64,000 nt of DNA from Mycoplasmatota bacterium (GCA_027859085.1 JAQIBJ010000102.1:37366-101365), one strand, 5' to 3'. Shown: positions 19,123-29,873, numbered from the stretch's first letter. Notes: generated by a model from the letters alone, not told the origin. Numbers and translations are program-made.

Positions 19123-22100
19123 ATGGGCATTGAGAATATTGATTTTGCTTTGTATTTAAATATTTCGTTTTTTTCAGTATTGGCGATTGGTTTACTGTTT
19201 GGTTTATTAAAAGGATTTAGGAGATCACTATATACTTTTATTATTACCGTTATATTTATTGGTATATTCTTTTTAACGGTTAATCCTATTGTTACTTATC
19301 TATACAACCTTGAATTAAATTTCATTGGTGGGCTAGCAAGTAATGTATCTGGTGGTTTAAGTCAAGCAACAAGCGTCCAAGAAGCTGCAAGATTGTTTTT
19401 ATTTGAGCAATTTGGGGAAAACTTAGATACCAGTCAAACAAATCCAGAATTTTTAGCATTTGCAGATGCAATGGGTATGTTTGTTTTAAAAATCGTATAT
19501 ACTATCTTGTATTTTTCAATAATACAAGTTATTTATCGTTTAATTTTATTTATTGCTAGTTTATTTATTTTTAGAAAAGGAAGAAGTAAAAATAAAAAAG
19601 GAAAACGTGGCCGAGCTTTAGGCGGTGTTTTTGGTACATTAACAGCTGCAGTGAATGTCTTTGTAATGATTATAATGCTTAGTGGAATCATCAGTATTAG
19701 TGAGAGTTTGGTTTCTTTACAGGGAGAACCATTGGCTTATCAGATAGATCTAGACAGAAATACTAAACCTAACATTACAAGAATTGATCAATCACTCACG
19801 AAAATAGGAAAACTTAACCCTCAGCAAATGGCTGAAACAAATACTGCGTTAGATGATGCGATGGCATCATTAGAGACAATTATTACTGAATATAATAATA
19901 ATATCATTATTCAAGGGGTAAATGCTTTTCAAGTGGAAGACGAAGTAACAGGCGAAAATAAGAACTTAGCAATTATCTTGTTTGATGAGGTATTATCTAT
20001 TAATTATGAAAATGAGAGTATTGCATTAAGACAAGATTTGAGAACATTTACAGAAATTGCTGGAATATATTTAAACTCAGATTTTTATAATTCGAATGAT
20101 TTAGCTGATTTAAAGAGTCAAGAAGTTAATGATATGTTCTTGAAACTATCACAATCAAAATTAATCACAACCATTATACCAATTGGTATTGAAGTCGGTA
20201 TGGATTATATGGATGTTGATTTTGAATTAGAAAAAGAATTACTTTATGAAGATATTAATTGGCAAGAAGAGCTTGCACAACTTGGTGTTGTTGCTTCAAC
20301 AGGATTCATGATATTAGAAAATGCAGATGCATTTGATCCAGACACCGATTATAAAACCATTAGTTTAGATGGACAAGAAGTAGATGATTTGTTTACAGAA
20401 CTGTCTAACTCCAAACTAGTTGAATACGGAGCATATATCGCCATAGAACCTCTTTTAGAGGGCGCAACCCAGACTGTTCAGTCAGTTATCACAGTCCCAG
20501 AGGACATCGATTGGAAAGATGAATTCCAAGCATTCGGTATGATTGCGAATGAAATCTTATCAACTGGTTTAACAGTCGCTGATCTTGAAGGTGAAAATCA
20601 ACAAGATTTGTTGTTGTTATTCACAGAAGTTGATTTAACAGTTTTATTGAATTCTCAATTAACTTCAAACGCTTTGATTAATATATTTTCTGGAGAAGCT
20701 GAGATTGGATTTAATATCGAATTCTTAGTGATACCAAATGCGGATGATATTCAGTGGAATGATACAATTAATGAACTCACTGGAGAAGTGGCTCTCGCTG
20801 GAGAACTAAGAAATATTCTTACCAGTCTAAACATATTGGTCCAACAATTAGATAATATCGATATTGATAATCTTCAAATACAAGATTTATCAGGTATAAC
20901 TGACGATGAAATAGATCAAATGTTTGAATCTGTTATATTGGTTGCTTCGATTAGTCAGCTAATAACTGACTTAGATACTGGAGATTTTAACTTAGTGATT
21001 CCAGATCGTGTTTTAGATGAAAATCAATACATCATAAAAGAAGAAGTGACTAATATTTTTAAAGCATTAACTATGGCCTCAAGAGAAATACCTTGTGATG
21101 AAGGTAATACTGCTTGTGCTGATATAGGGTTCGATATGGATAAAGTGACTCAATTATCAACTGCGAACGTAGATACTCTGTTTTCTTCAGATATATTATA
21201 TGCAACTACTGCTTCAATGTTAACTGAGTTTGAAGAACTTATTATTCCTGAAGATATTAAGGAAGACTTACTAGTTGATTCTCAAATAGTAAGTTTACCA
21301 TCAAAAGAAGAAATTAAAAAAACATTCTCTGCAATTACTGCATTAGGCATTACTGATTTTCAAAATATTTCAATGAGCGGAGATTTATTGTTGAATTTAT
21401 CAGTTGATTCTGAGACTGATCCAACGACACTTGATACAACAAAAACAGATAAAATATTTGCTTCGGCAATATTACATGCAACTATATCATATTTTATACT
21501 TCAAGAAATAGATGTTACTCCTCCGGAAACATCGCCTTTAATCATCCCTTATTTTGCAGCTGAAAATTATGAAGGTACAACCTCTAATATTGTAAGATAT
21601 TATGATACTGCTGGAGAAGTAGATTATATTAGTTCTGAAGAATTAACTAATATAATTGCTGCAATATTAGTTTTAGATATTACGGATTTCAGTACATTTG
21701 ATACCATTGACATTAATACAATTATTTCTAATTCAGAAGTTATTCTTGATTCTGCTATTTTGCATGCAACATTTTCTGATCAAATTATGAATTTAAATGG
21801 ATCTGGTTTAGTCATTCCAAGTAAAGATGAATTAGATAATGATATAGTTATCATTTCCGGAGATATATTAGAAGAACAAACTACATATATTATTAAGTCC
21901 GAGTTAATTGCTACTTTAGATTCATTGGAAGTTCTTGAGATTACAGACTTTAATAACCCAACAATAGATGTTTCTGTATTAAACAAATTGGCTAAAGATT
22001 CTGCACCAACTGAACTAGATGAGGATAAAACAGCGTTACTATTTTCTTCGAAGATATTACATGCAACTATTACTGATTTCATTCTACAAGAAGCAGATGG

Positions 22101-25100
22101 TACTGCAACCGCTAGTTTAGTATTGCCTTATTATGCTTCAGAAAACTATGAATCAACAACCTCAAATGTTGTAAGAATTACCAATAGTTTAGATGAGGAA
22201 TACATTTCGATCAATGAACTTAACGCTTTAATAGCAGCGTTCTTGGTTTTAGATATAACTGATTTTACTGAAGTTGAAGCTTTAGATTTTACTAAAATCA
22301 CATCTAATTCAACTCTCATTTTAAAATCTGCTATATTACATGCAACAATTTCAAAACAAATGTTGGATTTAAATACAAGTGAAAGTTTAGTTATACCTAG
22401 TTTAGATGACCTTAATCAGCCTTTGAGAGTTACAACAGGTATTTTACCTGAAGAACAAACTGAATATATTATTAAAGATGAAATAACAGCGACATTAGAT
22501 GCACTTGATATTTTAGGAATCACTGATTTTAATAATGTGAACATAGATGCAAGTGTATTAACCAATTTAGCTGATGATACCGATTCAACACTCTTAGATA
22601 CTAATAAATCTGATACTTTATTGTCATCAAAGATTGCTCATGCAACTTTATCAAAAGTAATTTTGGATGCAGCTGCGCCTGATGAAATCACTGGTGAAAC
22701 TGATATTATAGTACCTTTTGTTGCAACAGAGAACTATGCAACTGGTAATGGTAATGTAAGGTTTGTGACTACAGATGATGATATTTATATCATAAAAGAA
22801 GAGTTAACCAATTTATTTAGAGCAATATTAATTTTAGATATAACTGATTTTACTCAAGTAAGCGGATTGCAACTATCAACAATCGCTACACATAAGGATA
22901 TTGTTTTAGATTCTGCTATATTACATGCAACAATTTCAGATCAAGTTATTGAATTAGGTAATTCTGAGAATTTAGTATTACCAGAACTTGATTTAAATAA
23001 TGATCCAATTTTAGTGACTAAAGGTGATGTTTTAATAGAAGAAACAGATTATATCATTAAAGATGAATTGAAGAATACTTTAGATGCTTTAGATATTTTA
23101 GATATCACAGACTTTAATAATGTCACCATTAATGCATCTATTTTACAAAAACTAGCCGATGATACCGATTCTACTTTACTTGATCCTACAAAATCAGCTA
23201 CGTTGTTATCATCAAAAATTGCTCATGCAACCATTTCTAAAGTTATTTTAGACGCTGCAGAAGCAGACCCAATTACTGGTGATACTAATCTAGTTGTTCC
23301 ATATTATGCAACAGGGAACTATACAGGAACATCAAGTGATGTCGTAAGATTTACAACAACGGCTTTGGATTACTACATAACTGAGTTAGAACTTACTGAA
23401 TTATTTGAAGCTATTTTAGTATTAGACATAGATGATTTTAATCAAGTTGAGGGATTATTATTATCTGATATTATTGATAATTCTACAACATTATTAGAAT
23501 CTGCAGTATTACATGCAACGATTTCAAAACAAGTTATTGAATTAAATGAAATGAGTTCAGATATATTAATACCTGAAACTAATGAACTTGGTAATTCAAT
23601 AATATTAGAGGATACATTAGGTGAAGGTGCAGAATTTATTACTAAAGTTGAATTAGAAGCAACTTTTTCAGCGATGGATTTATTGGGAATGACAGATATT
23701 GATTCTTTCGATGGAAACATTAGTTTAAGTCTTTTCTTTAAATCAAGTTATCCAATAGAGTATGCTGATAATCAAGATACATTACTTGCTTCATCAATTA
23801 TGCAAGCAACTATTTCGGATAAATTAGCAAATTTAGAAACATCTAATATGTTAATTATTCCTGGAGTTGATGATTTAAATCAACCTATAGAAGCTACTTA
23901 TGGTACTGATTATTTTGTACTTAAAACAGAAATCAAATCATTAATCAATGTTTTAGACATATTAGGTGTTAGTGATATTGAAACATTCGACGGAGCCATT
24001 AATTTAGGGTTATTCTTTGAATCAACTAACCCAACGACTTATCAAGACAATCAAGACACATTACTTGCGTCTTCAAGTATGCAAGCTACTATTTCAGATA
24101 AACTAGCTGACTTAGAATTAGGCGGTCAACTAATTATTCCGGCTGTAAATGTTTTAAGCCAAGCCGTAGAAGTCACTCATAATACTGACTATTTCATTTA
24201 TGATGATGATATTAAAGCTTTGATTAATGTCATGGATTTATTTGGAGTCACTGATATTGATTCATTTGATGGTGGTATTGATTTAGGTTTATTCTTTGAA
24301 TCAACAAATCCAACAACATATCAAAACAACCAAGACTTATTGATGGATTCATCAATTATGCATGTGACTTTGTCATCTAAATTGAGCAATTTAGAAACAT
24401 CTGGAGAATTAATTATCCCATCTGTTGATGTATTAAATCAAGCAGTTGAAGTGACAAATGGTGCTGATTATTATGTTTATGCATCAGAAATTAAATCATT
24501 AATCAATGCTATGGATGTTTTTGGAGTCACTGATATTGACACATTTAATGGAGAGATTTCAATAAGTAATTTCTCTTCAGAAACAAACCAAGATATATTA
24601 CTTGCTTCAGCCATTATGCATATGACTGTTTCAGATCAAATTCTGAGTAATACTACAACGACAGTTCCTGAAAAATCACTTGAAAGTAACTTAACAAACA
24701 TTGATATTCGCATTATTCAAAGTGGTAATGAATTTATATTGGGTGATGAGATTAAAGCATTGATCAATGTGATGAACTTAATTAGTACAGGTAACATCGA
24801 TCAATTTAGTGGAGAGATCACACTCAGCTTATTCGATGGCGATACAAACCCTGCAAATCAAGCAACATTATTGAGTTCAGCAATCATGCATGCAACTGTA
24901 TCTAAGCAAGTACTTGATTTAGATACTGCAAATACATTGGTTGCCCCAGAAGAAGATATTGATTCAGCGATTATAAGAAAAATTGTTATTGGTACTTATA
25001 TCAATACCGAATACTTAGTTAAATCAGAAATTGCTGCATTGATTGATGGTCTAAATGCAATGGGCTTAGGTAGCCAAAGCATTAGTTCATTTGCTGGTAC

Positions 25101-26622
25101 TATCGGTATTAGTGCTTTATCAACTGAAACTGTACAAAATGAAGTTCTTGCATCTGCGACATTACATGCAACCATTTCAAAACAAGTTATTGATTTAGAC
25201 ACTTCAAACACACTGGTTGCACCTAATAAAACTTTAGATGCATTAGACAATGAAATATTTATCAGATTAACAACAGGTAGTACTTTTACAACTGAATTTT
25301 TAATTAAAGATGAAGTAAAAGCTTTAATTGATGGTTTAAATATCTTAGGATTAGGTGGACAAAACATTAGTGACTTCGATGGTAATTTAAGCATTTCAAC
25401 ATTAGACACTAATCAAAAACAAACTGATGTGTTAGCTTCTGCAGTCTTGCATGCGACCTTCTCTGATAATCTAATTGTTATGGATGATCAAATATTATTT
25501 GTACCTAGCTATAGTGAATTAGGAGAAATACAAGCATATCGCATTAAATACATTGTTGACACCACTGATTTTATGATTAAAGACGAAATTAAAGCAATTA
25601 TTAATGCATTTACTGCTATGGGTTATTTAAGTCTTGATGATGTTGATTCAAGTTTTACATTAGATACATTCTTTGATAATCCTAATATTGTATTAGCGTC
25701 TTCATCAATACAAGCAACAGTATCAAATAAATTATTAAATGATACTGGAGGATCGTTAATCATTCCAGACGATGATATTAATGAAAATCCGGATAAAGTC
25801 ATTCGAATTGTACAAACAGATGTGACTTACATTGAATTAGTCGAATTAAAAGCTTTAATTGCTGGATTAGAGTCATTAGGCTTAACTAACTTTACTGGCA
25901 TGACATTTACACCGGCGAATATATTTGCTGCTGACTTTAACATTGTATTAACATCAGCTTCACTACAAGCCACTATTTCAGATACAATTCTAGCTGGTGC
26001 TGTAGATGAAAACAATATTACAAGTAGTAGTGATTTAATTATTCCTACATACTTTAGAGAAACAATTACTGTTGATTCAGTGAGTGCTACTCATATTGAA
26101 AAAACTGAGTTAAATAATCTATTAACTGGTTTAGAAGAATTAGGAGTTACATCATTTAGTGGTGGTGTAGACCCAACAATTGTAACTGGATTATCATCAA
26201 CTCAATTGAATACTATTTTAAATAGTGGTTCACTACATGTAACTATTGATAACATGTTACAAGCAAATGCTACTCTTACAATTCCAACATTTGTCTTAGT
26301 TGATTTATATAACATTGTTGGTTTGATAGAAAAAACTGAAATCGTTAACTTCATCGCATCAATAAATGCACTTGGTGAAACAGATGTTACAAATGCATCA
26401 TTCGATTTCGCAACAATTGCAGGATTAACACCTACTGAACAAAATATTGTATTAGAGTCAGCGATTGTTAGAGCAACCATTACACCTGATGTAGAGACAG
26501 CTAAAACAACTGGTGATATGTTAAATCCTTTAAATCCTTACACTGGTACTTGGGCATACGAAACCGATGGAACAACACTTACAAAACCTAGTATCCAAGG
26601 TTTTATTAATCACGTTTACTAA
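19123..26622 (+). CDS. Giant CvpA-like membrane protein with long tandem-repeat extracytoplasmic region
   Basis: N-term LFGLLKGFRRSLYTFIITVIFIGIFFL and further TMs (CvpA-like); then ~20 repeats around [SA]-x-[IL]-[LM]-[HQ]-AT-[IV]-S ... L-[VI]-[IV]-P ... [YF]-[IV]-[IK]-x-[ED]-[EL]-[IL] ... [IV]-[TS]-D-[FI]. Confidence 0.85.
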   Translation: MGIENIDFALYLNISFFSVLAIGLLFGLLKGFRRSLYTFIITVIFIGIFFLTVNPIVTYLYNLELNFIGGLASNVSGGLSQATSVQEAARLFLFEQFGENLDTSQTNPEFLAFADAMGMFVLKIVYTILYFSIIQVIYRLILFIASLFIFRKGRSKNKKGKRGRALGGVFGTLTAAVNVFVMIIMLSGIISISESLVSLQGEPLAYQIDLDRNTKPNITRIDQSLTKIGKLNPQQMAETNTALDDAMASLETIITEYNNNIIIQGVNAFQVEDEVTGENKNLAIILFDEVLSINYENESIALRQDLRTFTEIAGIYLNSDFYNSNDLADLKSQEVNDMFLKLSQSKLITTIIPIGIEVGMDYMDVDFELEKELLYEDINWQEELAQLGVVASTGFMILENADAFDPDTDYKTISLDGQEVDDLFTELSNSKLVEYGAYIAIEPLLEGATQTVQSVITVPEDIDWKDEFQAFGMIANEILSTGLTVADLEGENQQDLLLLFTEVDLTVLLNSQLTSNALINIFSGEAEIGFNIEFLVIPNADDIQWNDTINELTGEVALAGELRNILTSLNILVQQLDNIDIDNLQIQDLSGITDDEIDQMFESVILVASISQLITDLDTGDFNLVIPDRVLDENQYIIKEEVTNIFKALTMASREIPCDEGNTACADIGFDMDKVTQLSTANVDTLFSSDILYATTASMLTEFEELIIPEDIKEDLLVDSQIVSLPSKEEIKKTFSAITALGITDFQNISMSGDLLLNLSVDSETDPTTLDTTKTDKIFASAILHATISYFILQEIDVTPPETSPLIIPYFAAENYEGTTSNIVRYYDTAGEVDYISSEELTNIIAAILVLDITDFSTFDTIDINTIISNSEVILDSAILHATFSDQIMNLNGSGLVIPSKDELDNDIVIISGDILEEQTTYIIKSELIATLDSLEVLEITDFNNPTIDVSVLNKLAKDSAPTELDEDKTALLFSSKILHATITDFILQEADGTATASLVLPYYASENYESTTSNVVRITNSLDEEYISINELNALIAAFLVLDITDFTEVEALDFTKITSNSTLILKSAILHATISKQMLDLNTSESLVIPSLDDLNQPLRVTTGILPEEQTEYIIKDEITATLDALDILGITDFNNVNIDASVLTNLADDTDSTLLDTNKSDTLLSSKIAHATLSKVILDAAAPDEITGETDIIVPFVATENYATGNGNVRFVTTDDDIYIIKEELTNLFRAILILDITDFTQVSGLQLSTIATHKDIVLDSAILHATISDQVIELGNSENLVLPELDLNNDPILVTKGDVLIEETDYIIKDELKNTLDALDILDITDFNNVTINASILQKLADDTDSTLLDPTKSATLLSSKIAHATISKVILDAAEADPITGDTNLVVPYYATGNYTGTSSDVVRFTTTALDYYITELELTELFEAILVLDIDDFNQVEGLLLSDIIDNSTTLLESAVLHATISKQVIELNEMSSDILIPETNELGNSIILEDTLGEGAEFITKVELEATFSAMDLLGMTDIDSFDGNISLSLFFKSSYPIEYADNQDTLLASSIMQATISDKLANLETSNMLIIPGVDDLNQPIEATYGTDYFVLKTEIKSLINVLDILGVSDIETFDGAINLGLFFESTNPTTYQDNQDTLLASSSMQATISDKLADLELGGQLIIPAVNVLSQAVEVTHNTDYFIYDDDIKALINVMDLFGVTDIDSFDGGIDLGLFFESTNPTTYQNNQDLLMDSSIMHVTLSSKLSNLETSGELIIPSVDVLNQAVEVTNGADYYVYASEIKSLINAMDVFGVTDIDTFNGEISISNFSSETNQDILLASAIMHMTVSDQILSNTTTTVPEKSLESNLTNIDIRIIQSGNEFILGDEIKALINVMNLISTGNIDQFSGEITLSLFDGDTNPANQATLLSSAIMHATVSKQVLDLDTANTLVAPEEDIDSAIIRKIVIGTYINTEYLVKSEIAALIDGLNAMGLGSQSISSFAGTIGISALSTETVQNEVLASATLHATISKQVIDLDTSNTLVAPNKTLDALDNEIFIRLTTGSTFTTEFLIKDEVKALIDGLNILGLGGQNISDFDGNLSISTLDTNQKQTDVLASAVLHATFSDNLIVMDDQILFVPSYSELGEIQAYRIKYIVDTTDFMIKDEIKAIINAFTAMGYLSLDDVDSSFTLDTFFDNPNIVLASSSIQATVSNKLLNDTGGSLIIPDDDINENPDKVIRIVQTDVTYIELVELKALIAGLESLGLTNFTGMTFTPANIFAADFNIVLTSASLQATISDTILAGAVDENNITSSSDLIIPTYFRETITVDSVSATHIEKTELNNLLTGLEELGVTSFSGGVDPTIVTGLSSTQLNTILNSGSLHVTIDNMLQANATLTIPTFVLVDLYNIVGLIEKTEIVNFIASINALGETDVTNASFDFATIAGLTPTEQNIVLESAIVRATITPDVETAKTTGDMLNPLNPYTGTWAYETDGTTLTKPSIQGFINHVY
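21472..26520 (+). repeat. Degenerate in-frame tandem repeats (unit about 234-303 nt; about 580-nt two-unit higher-order repeat in the 5' part)
   Basis: HATIS-box positions 21472, 21760, 22057, 22336, 22636, 22921, 23221, 23509, 23800, 24079, 24358, 24616, 24886, 25162, 25447, 25708, 25963, 26233, 26467. Confidence 0.85.
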
Positions 26623-26638
26623 AATAAGTTAAACTATT

Positions 26639-26666
26639 AGGAGCACTCAATTTGAGTGCTCCTTTA
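26639..26666 (+). terminator. Intrinsic terminator after giant gene 1
   Basis: AGGAGCACTCA-ATT-TGAGTGCTCCT then TTAATAAT. Confidence 0.75.
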
Positions 26667-26743
26667 ATAATATTGTATATATATTCATTGTTTTTTAAAT
26701 TTGTAGTATAATATATATAATATAAGTAGTAGGAGGAAAAAAT

Positions 26744-29700
26744 ATGATTCTAAATATTATGGCTTCAATTGATTTGTTATTTTATTTTATATTAGGTATC
26801 GCCATCTTCTTTGGCTTTTTAAGAGGTTTTAAAAAATCTTTATTTACATTTGTTGTGATGGCTATTTTCTATATTTTATTCTTTGTCACCTTAAACGCGG
26901 CTGTCAATATGATTTGGTCGATGAATTTAAGTTTCTTAGGTGGCATGTTTGGAAACATTGATCCAGGTTTATCTTCATTCCAATCATTTGAAAGTGATTA
27001 CCAATTAATTATTCAAACATTTTTTAATAATAGTTTTGATTTTACTCAACCCGAAATGGATTTATTGGCTGTTGGAATCATGCAATTTGCTGTTAAAATA
27101 ATATGGGCAATTGTCTATTTTACTGTTATATTATTACTATACAAAATAATTACTGGTATCATTCGTATGATATTTATTAAAGCTGGTAAACCTAAAAAAA
27201 GACTTTTCGGGTCTATCGTTGGTGGTTTGAACGGTGCAATGGCAGTGTTTGTTACCTTAATTGTATTGGGGGGAACGGTATCATTTATTGAAAGTGTTAC
27301 AATTTTAATGGATAATGAACCTGAACAACTTGCTAATAACTTAGTATATGAGCCTAGGACGACGATACTAGAGTTAAATCAATCTATCATTCCTGAAGAT
27401 AATGTTATTGAATTGGCTGAAACAGATCCTGTTGTTGATCCAGCTATGGTTGATACCATGAATGAATTGGTTGATAATTATCATAAGAATATCATTGTTA
27501 AACTCGCAAATACCATTAAAGTAGATTCTACTTTTAATGCAACTGAAAAAGTGCCTCTTCATATTGATTTATTTGATAGAGTCTTATCATTTAAATATGG
27601 AGATGATGAAATAGCATTAAGACATGAAATATCAATCTTTATGAACGCATATAATGTTATACAAGCCTCTGAATATGGTAATACTCAGAAAATAACTGAT
27701 ATTAAAGGTGAAGATATACGAGAAGCATTTACATATTTAGAATCATCTATATTATTGCCAACAGCTTTACCAATTGGTATTAAATATTACAGTAATCAAA
27801 ATGATATTAATTTATCAGTAACTGATGATGAGTTATTCAATTACAATTACACAACTGAAATTGAAAGATTGTCGAATATTCTAGCTGGTGTTTTTGATAT
27901 ATTAAATGAACAAGAAACATCAATCGATGAAGACGGTAATGAAGTAGTTATAGATGGTGCTTGGGTAAGAGATGTCTTTACAGATGTATCTGAATCTCGT
28001 GTTGTCTTATTGGCCACTGAATCAATATTGGTCCCAATGATAGAAGAAGGTAATGGTGAATCAGAGATTTTACAAATCATTGCACTTCCTAATCAAATAT
28101 CTTGGGAAGATGAATATGTAGCAATCGGTAATATCTTAGCAGAAATGATTGACGCTGGGATTTCTATACAAGACATTGAATCAACTGATTTAAACACTGT
28201 CTTAGAAACCTTCGCAAGTATTGATGCAAGTGTTATCGTCGGGTCAAAACTGATTTCTGAAGGGTTAATCAATATATTAAGCGGAGAAACATCTTTAGAA
28301 GGTTTAGATGCTTTAACCGTTCCACAAGATATTACATGGAGAAGTACTGATACTGAAACAGGTGAATTAGAATATGTATTGGTTGCTATACAAGCATTAA
28401 TAAATGAAATGGATAACTTAGATTTTGATAATGTTGATATTGATTTATTAACAGGACTTGATGACGAAACAATCGTTGCACTATTGGATTCATATATTAT
28501 TAGAGCGACCATGTCTGATCAAATTAATACGTTTGAACTTGGAACTTATCAGTTAGTAATACCTGATAATACAATTGATTCACAAGGTTATTATATAAAA
28601 GCAGAATTAGACGCTTTGGTTGAAAGTATCCAGTTATTAGCTGATGTAGATGGTTTTAGTATAGATACATTGTATACATTAACTGATAGTGATCTAGATA
28701 TTTTATTTGCATCTAGCATCATTCAAGCAACTGTTTCAGATATTGTTTTGGATCAAGCAGCATTATCAGCTGGAGCAACGGCAACATTAATCGTTCCAGC
28801 GTCTGTTAGAGAAAATATTGTTGTGAATACACAAACAATTGAACAAATTGAGTTGGATGAATTAAAAGCGATGATCAATGCCTTAAATACTTTAAATATC
28901 ACGGATCTTGATGGTGGTATTGATTCATCAATTATTACATCTGTTTCATCTAGTGATATAAATACCATCATTGAAAGTGAATCATTACATGCGACAATTT
29001 CAAATCTAATCGATACATTTGAATTAGGTGTTTATCAGTTAGTGATTCCTGACAATACAAAGGATTCACAAGGTTATTATACAGGAACTGAATTAGTTGC
29101 TATAATTGAAGGTATACAATTGTTGTCAGATGTTGATAACTTTAGTATTGAAATCTTGTATACATTAAGTAATAATAATTTAGATACATTATTTACTTCA
29201 AATATCATTCAAGCAACCATCTCAGATATTATTTTAGATCAAGCTACCTTGACGACAACCACACCACCGACATTAACCGTTCCAGGTACTTTAAGAGAAA
29301 ACATCGTTGTCGATACACTAACCATGGAACAAATTGAATTGGCAGAATTAAAAGCGATTATCACTGCTTTGAACACATTAGGTACAAGTAACTTTGATGG
29401 TGGTATTAATCCATTAGACATCACTTCATTGTCAACAGGTGACTTAACTACTATTTTAAATAGTGGCTCATTACATGCAACCATTGATGGTATGTTACAA
29501 GATAATAGTGCATTAATTAAACCTGATTTCATATTAAGTGATTTATATGGTTTCACTGATGTTGTTCAAAAAGCTGCTATCATAAACTTTATTGAAGCAG
29601 CACAAGAATTGGGTGAAACTGATATTAGTAGTGCTAGTTTAAACTTTGCTACAATTGCTACTTTAACAGCTTCTGAGCAAGCAACAATTCTTGAATCAGC

Positions 29701-29854
29701 AATTGTTAGAGCAACCATTACACCAGATGTTGAAACAGTTGTCACCAATGCTGCACTCATTGATCCTTATACAGGTACTTGGAATTATGAAACAGTTGGA
29801 AACGTTACTTTAACACAAGCAAGTATTCAAGGTGTTATTGATCAATATTATTAA
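26744..29854 (+). CDS. Second CvpA-like tandem-repeat membrane protein (paralogue of the 2499-aa protein)
   Basis: FFGFLRGFKKSLFTFVVMAIFYILFFVTLNAAV; six HATIS-type boxes; C-terminus ESAIVRATITPDVET..DPYTGTWNYETVGNVTLTQASIQGVIDQYY matches the first protein. Confidence 0.85.
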   Translation: MILNIMASIDLLFYFILGIAIFFGFLRGFKKSLFTFVVMAIFYILFFVTLNAAVNMIWSMNLSFLGGMFGNIDPGLSSFQSFESDYQLIIQTFFNNSFDFTQPEMDLLAVGIMQFAVKIIWAIVYFTVILLLYKIITGIIRMIFIKAGKPKKRLFGSIVGGLNGAMAVFVTLIVLGGTVSFIESVTILMDNEPEQLANNLVYEPRTTILELNQSIIPEDNVIELAETDPVVDPAMVDTMNELVDNYHKNIIVKLANTIKVDSTFNATEKVPLHIDLFDRVLSFKYGDDEIALRHEISIFMNAYNVIQASEYGNTQKITDIKGEDIREAFTYLESSILLPTALPIGIKYYSNQNDINLSVTDDELFNYNYTTEIERLSNILAGVFDILNEQETSIDEDGNEVVIDGAWVRDVFTDVSESRVVLLATESILVPMIEEGNGESEILQIIALPNQISWEDEYVAIGNILAEMIDAGISIQDIESTDLNTVLETFASIDASVIVGSKLISEGLINILSGETSLEGLDALTVPQDITWRSTDTETGELEYVLVAIQALINEMDNLDFDNVDIDLLTGLDDETIVALLDSYIIRATMSDQINTFELGTYQLVIPDNTIDSQGYYIKAELDALVESIQLLADVDGFSIDTLYTLTDSDLDILFASSIIQATVSDIVLDQAALSAGATATLIVPASVRENIVVNTQTIEQIELDELKAMINALNTLNITDLDGGIDSSIITSVSSSDINTIIESESLHATISNLIDTFELGVYQLVIPDNTKDSQGYYTGTELVAIIEGIQLLSDVDNFSIEILYTLSNNNLDTLFTSNIIQATISDIILDQATLTTTTPPTLTVPGTLRENIVVDTLTMEQIELAELKAIITALNTLGTSNFDGGINPLDITSLSTGDLTTILNSGSLHATIDGMLQDNSALIKPDFILSDLYGFTDVVQKAAIINFIEAAQELGETDISSASLNFATIATLTASEQATILESAIVRATITPDVETVVTNAALIDPYTGTWNYETVGNVTLTQASIQGVIDQYY

Positions 29855-29873
29855 TGATTCAATATATAGTTAC

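Noticed and set aside
26639-26663. CIRCE-like inverted repeat GAGCACTCA..TGAGTGCTC
   Set aside because: Arms are only 3 nt apart (CIRCE needs N9) and it lies after the giant gene stop, so it reads as a terminator.
21780-29760. Many minus-strand ORFs inside the two giant repeat genes (e.g. 21780-22082, 24996-25409, 28093-28512, 29239-29556)
   Set aside because: Antisense to strongly repetitive coding sequence; low-complexity Ser/Val/Ile-rich translations, no SD, mirror the sense-strand repeats.
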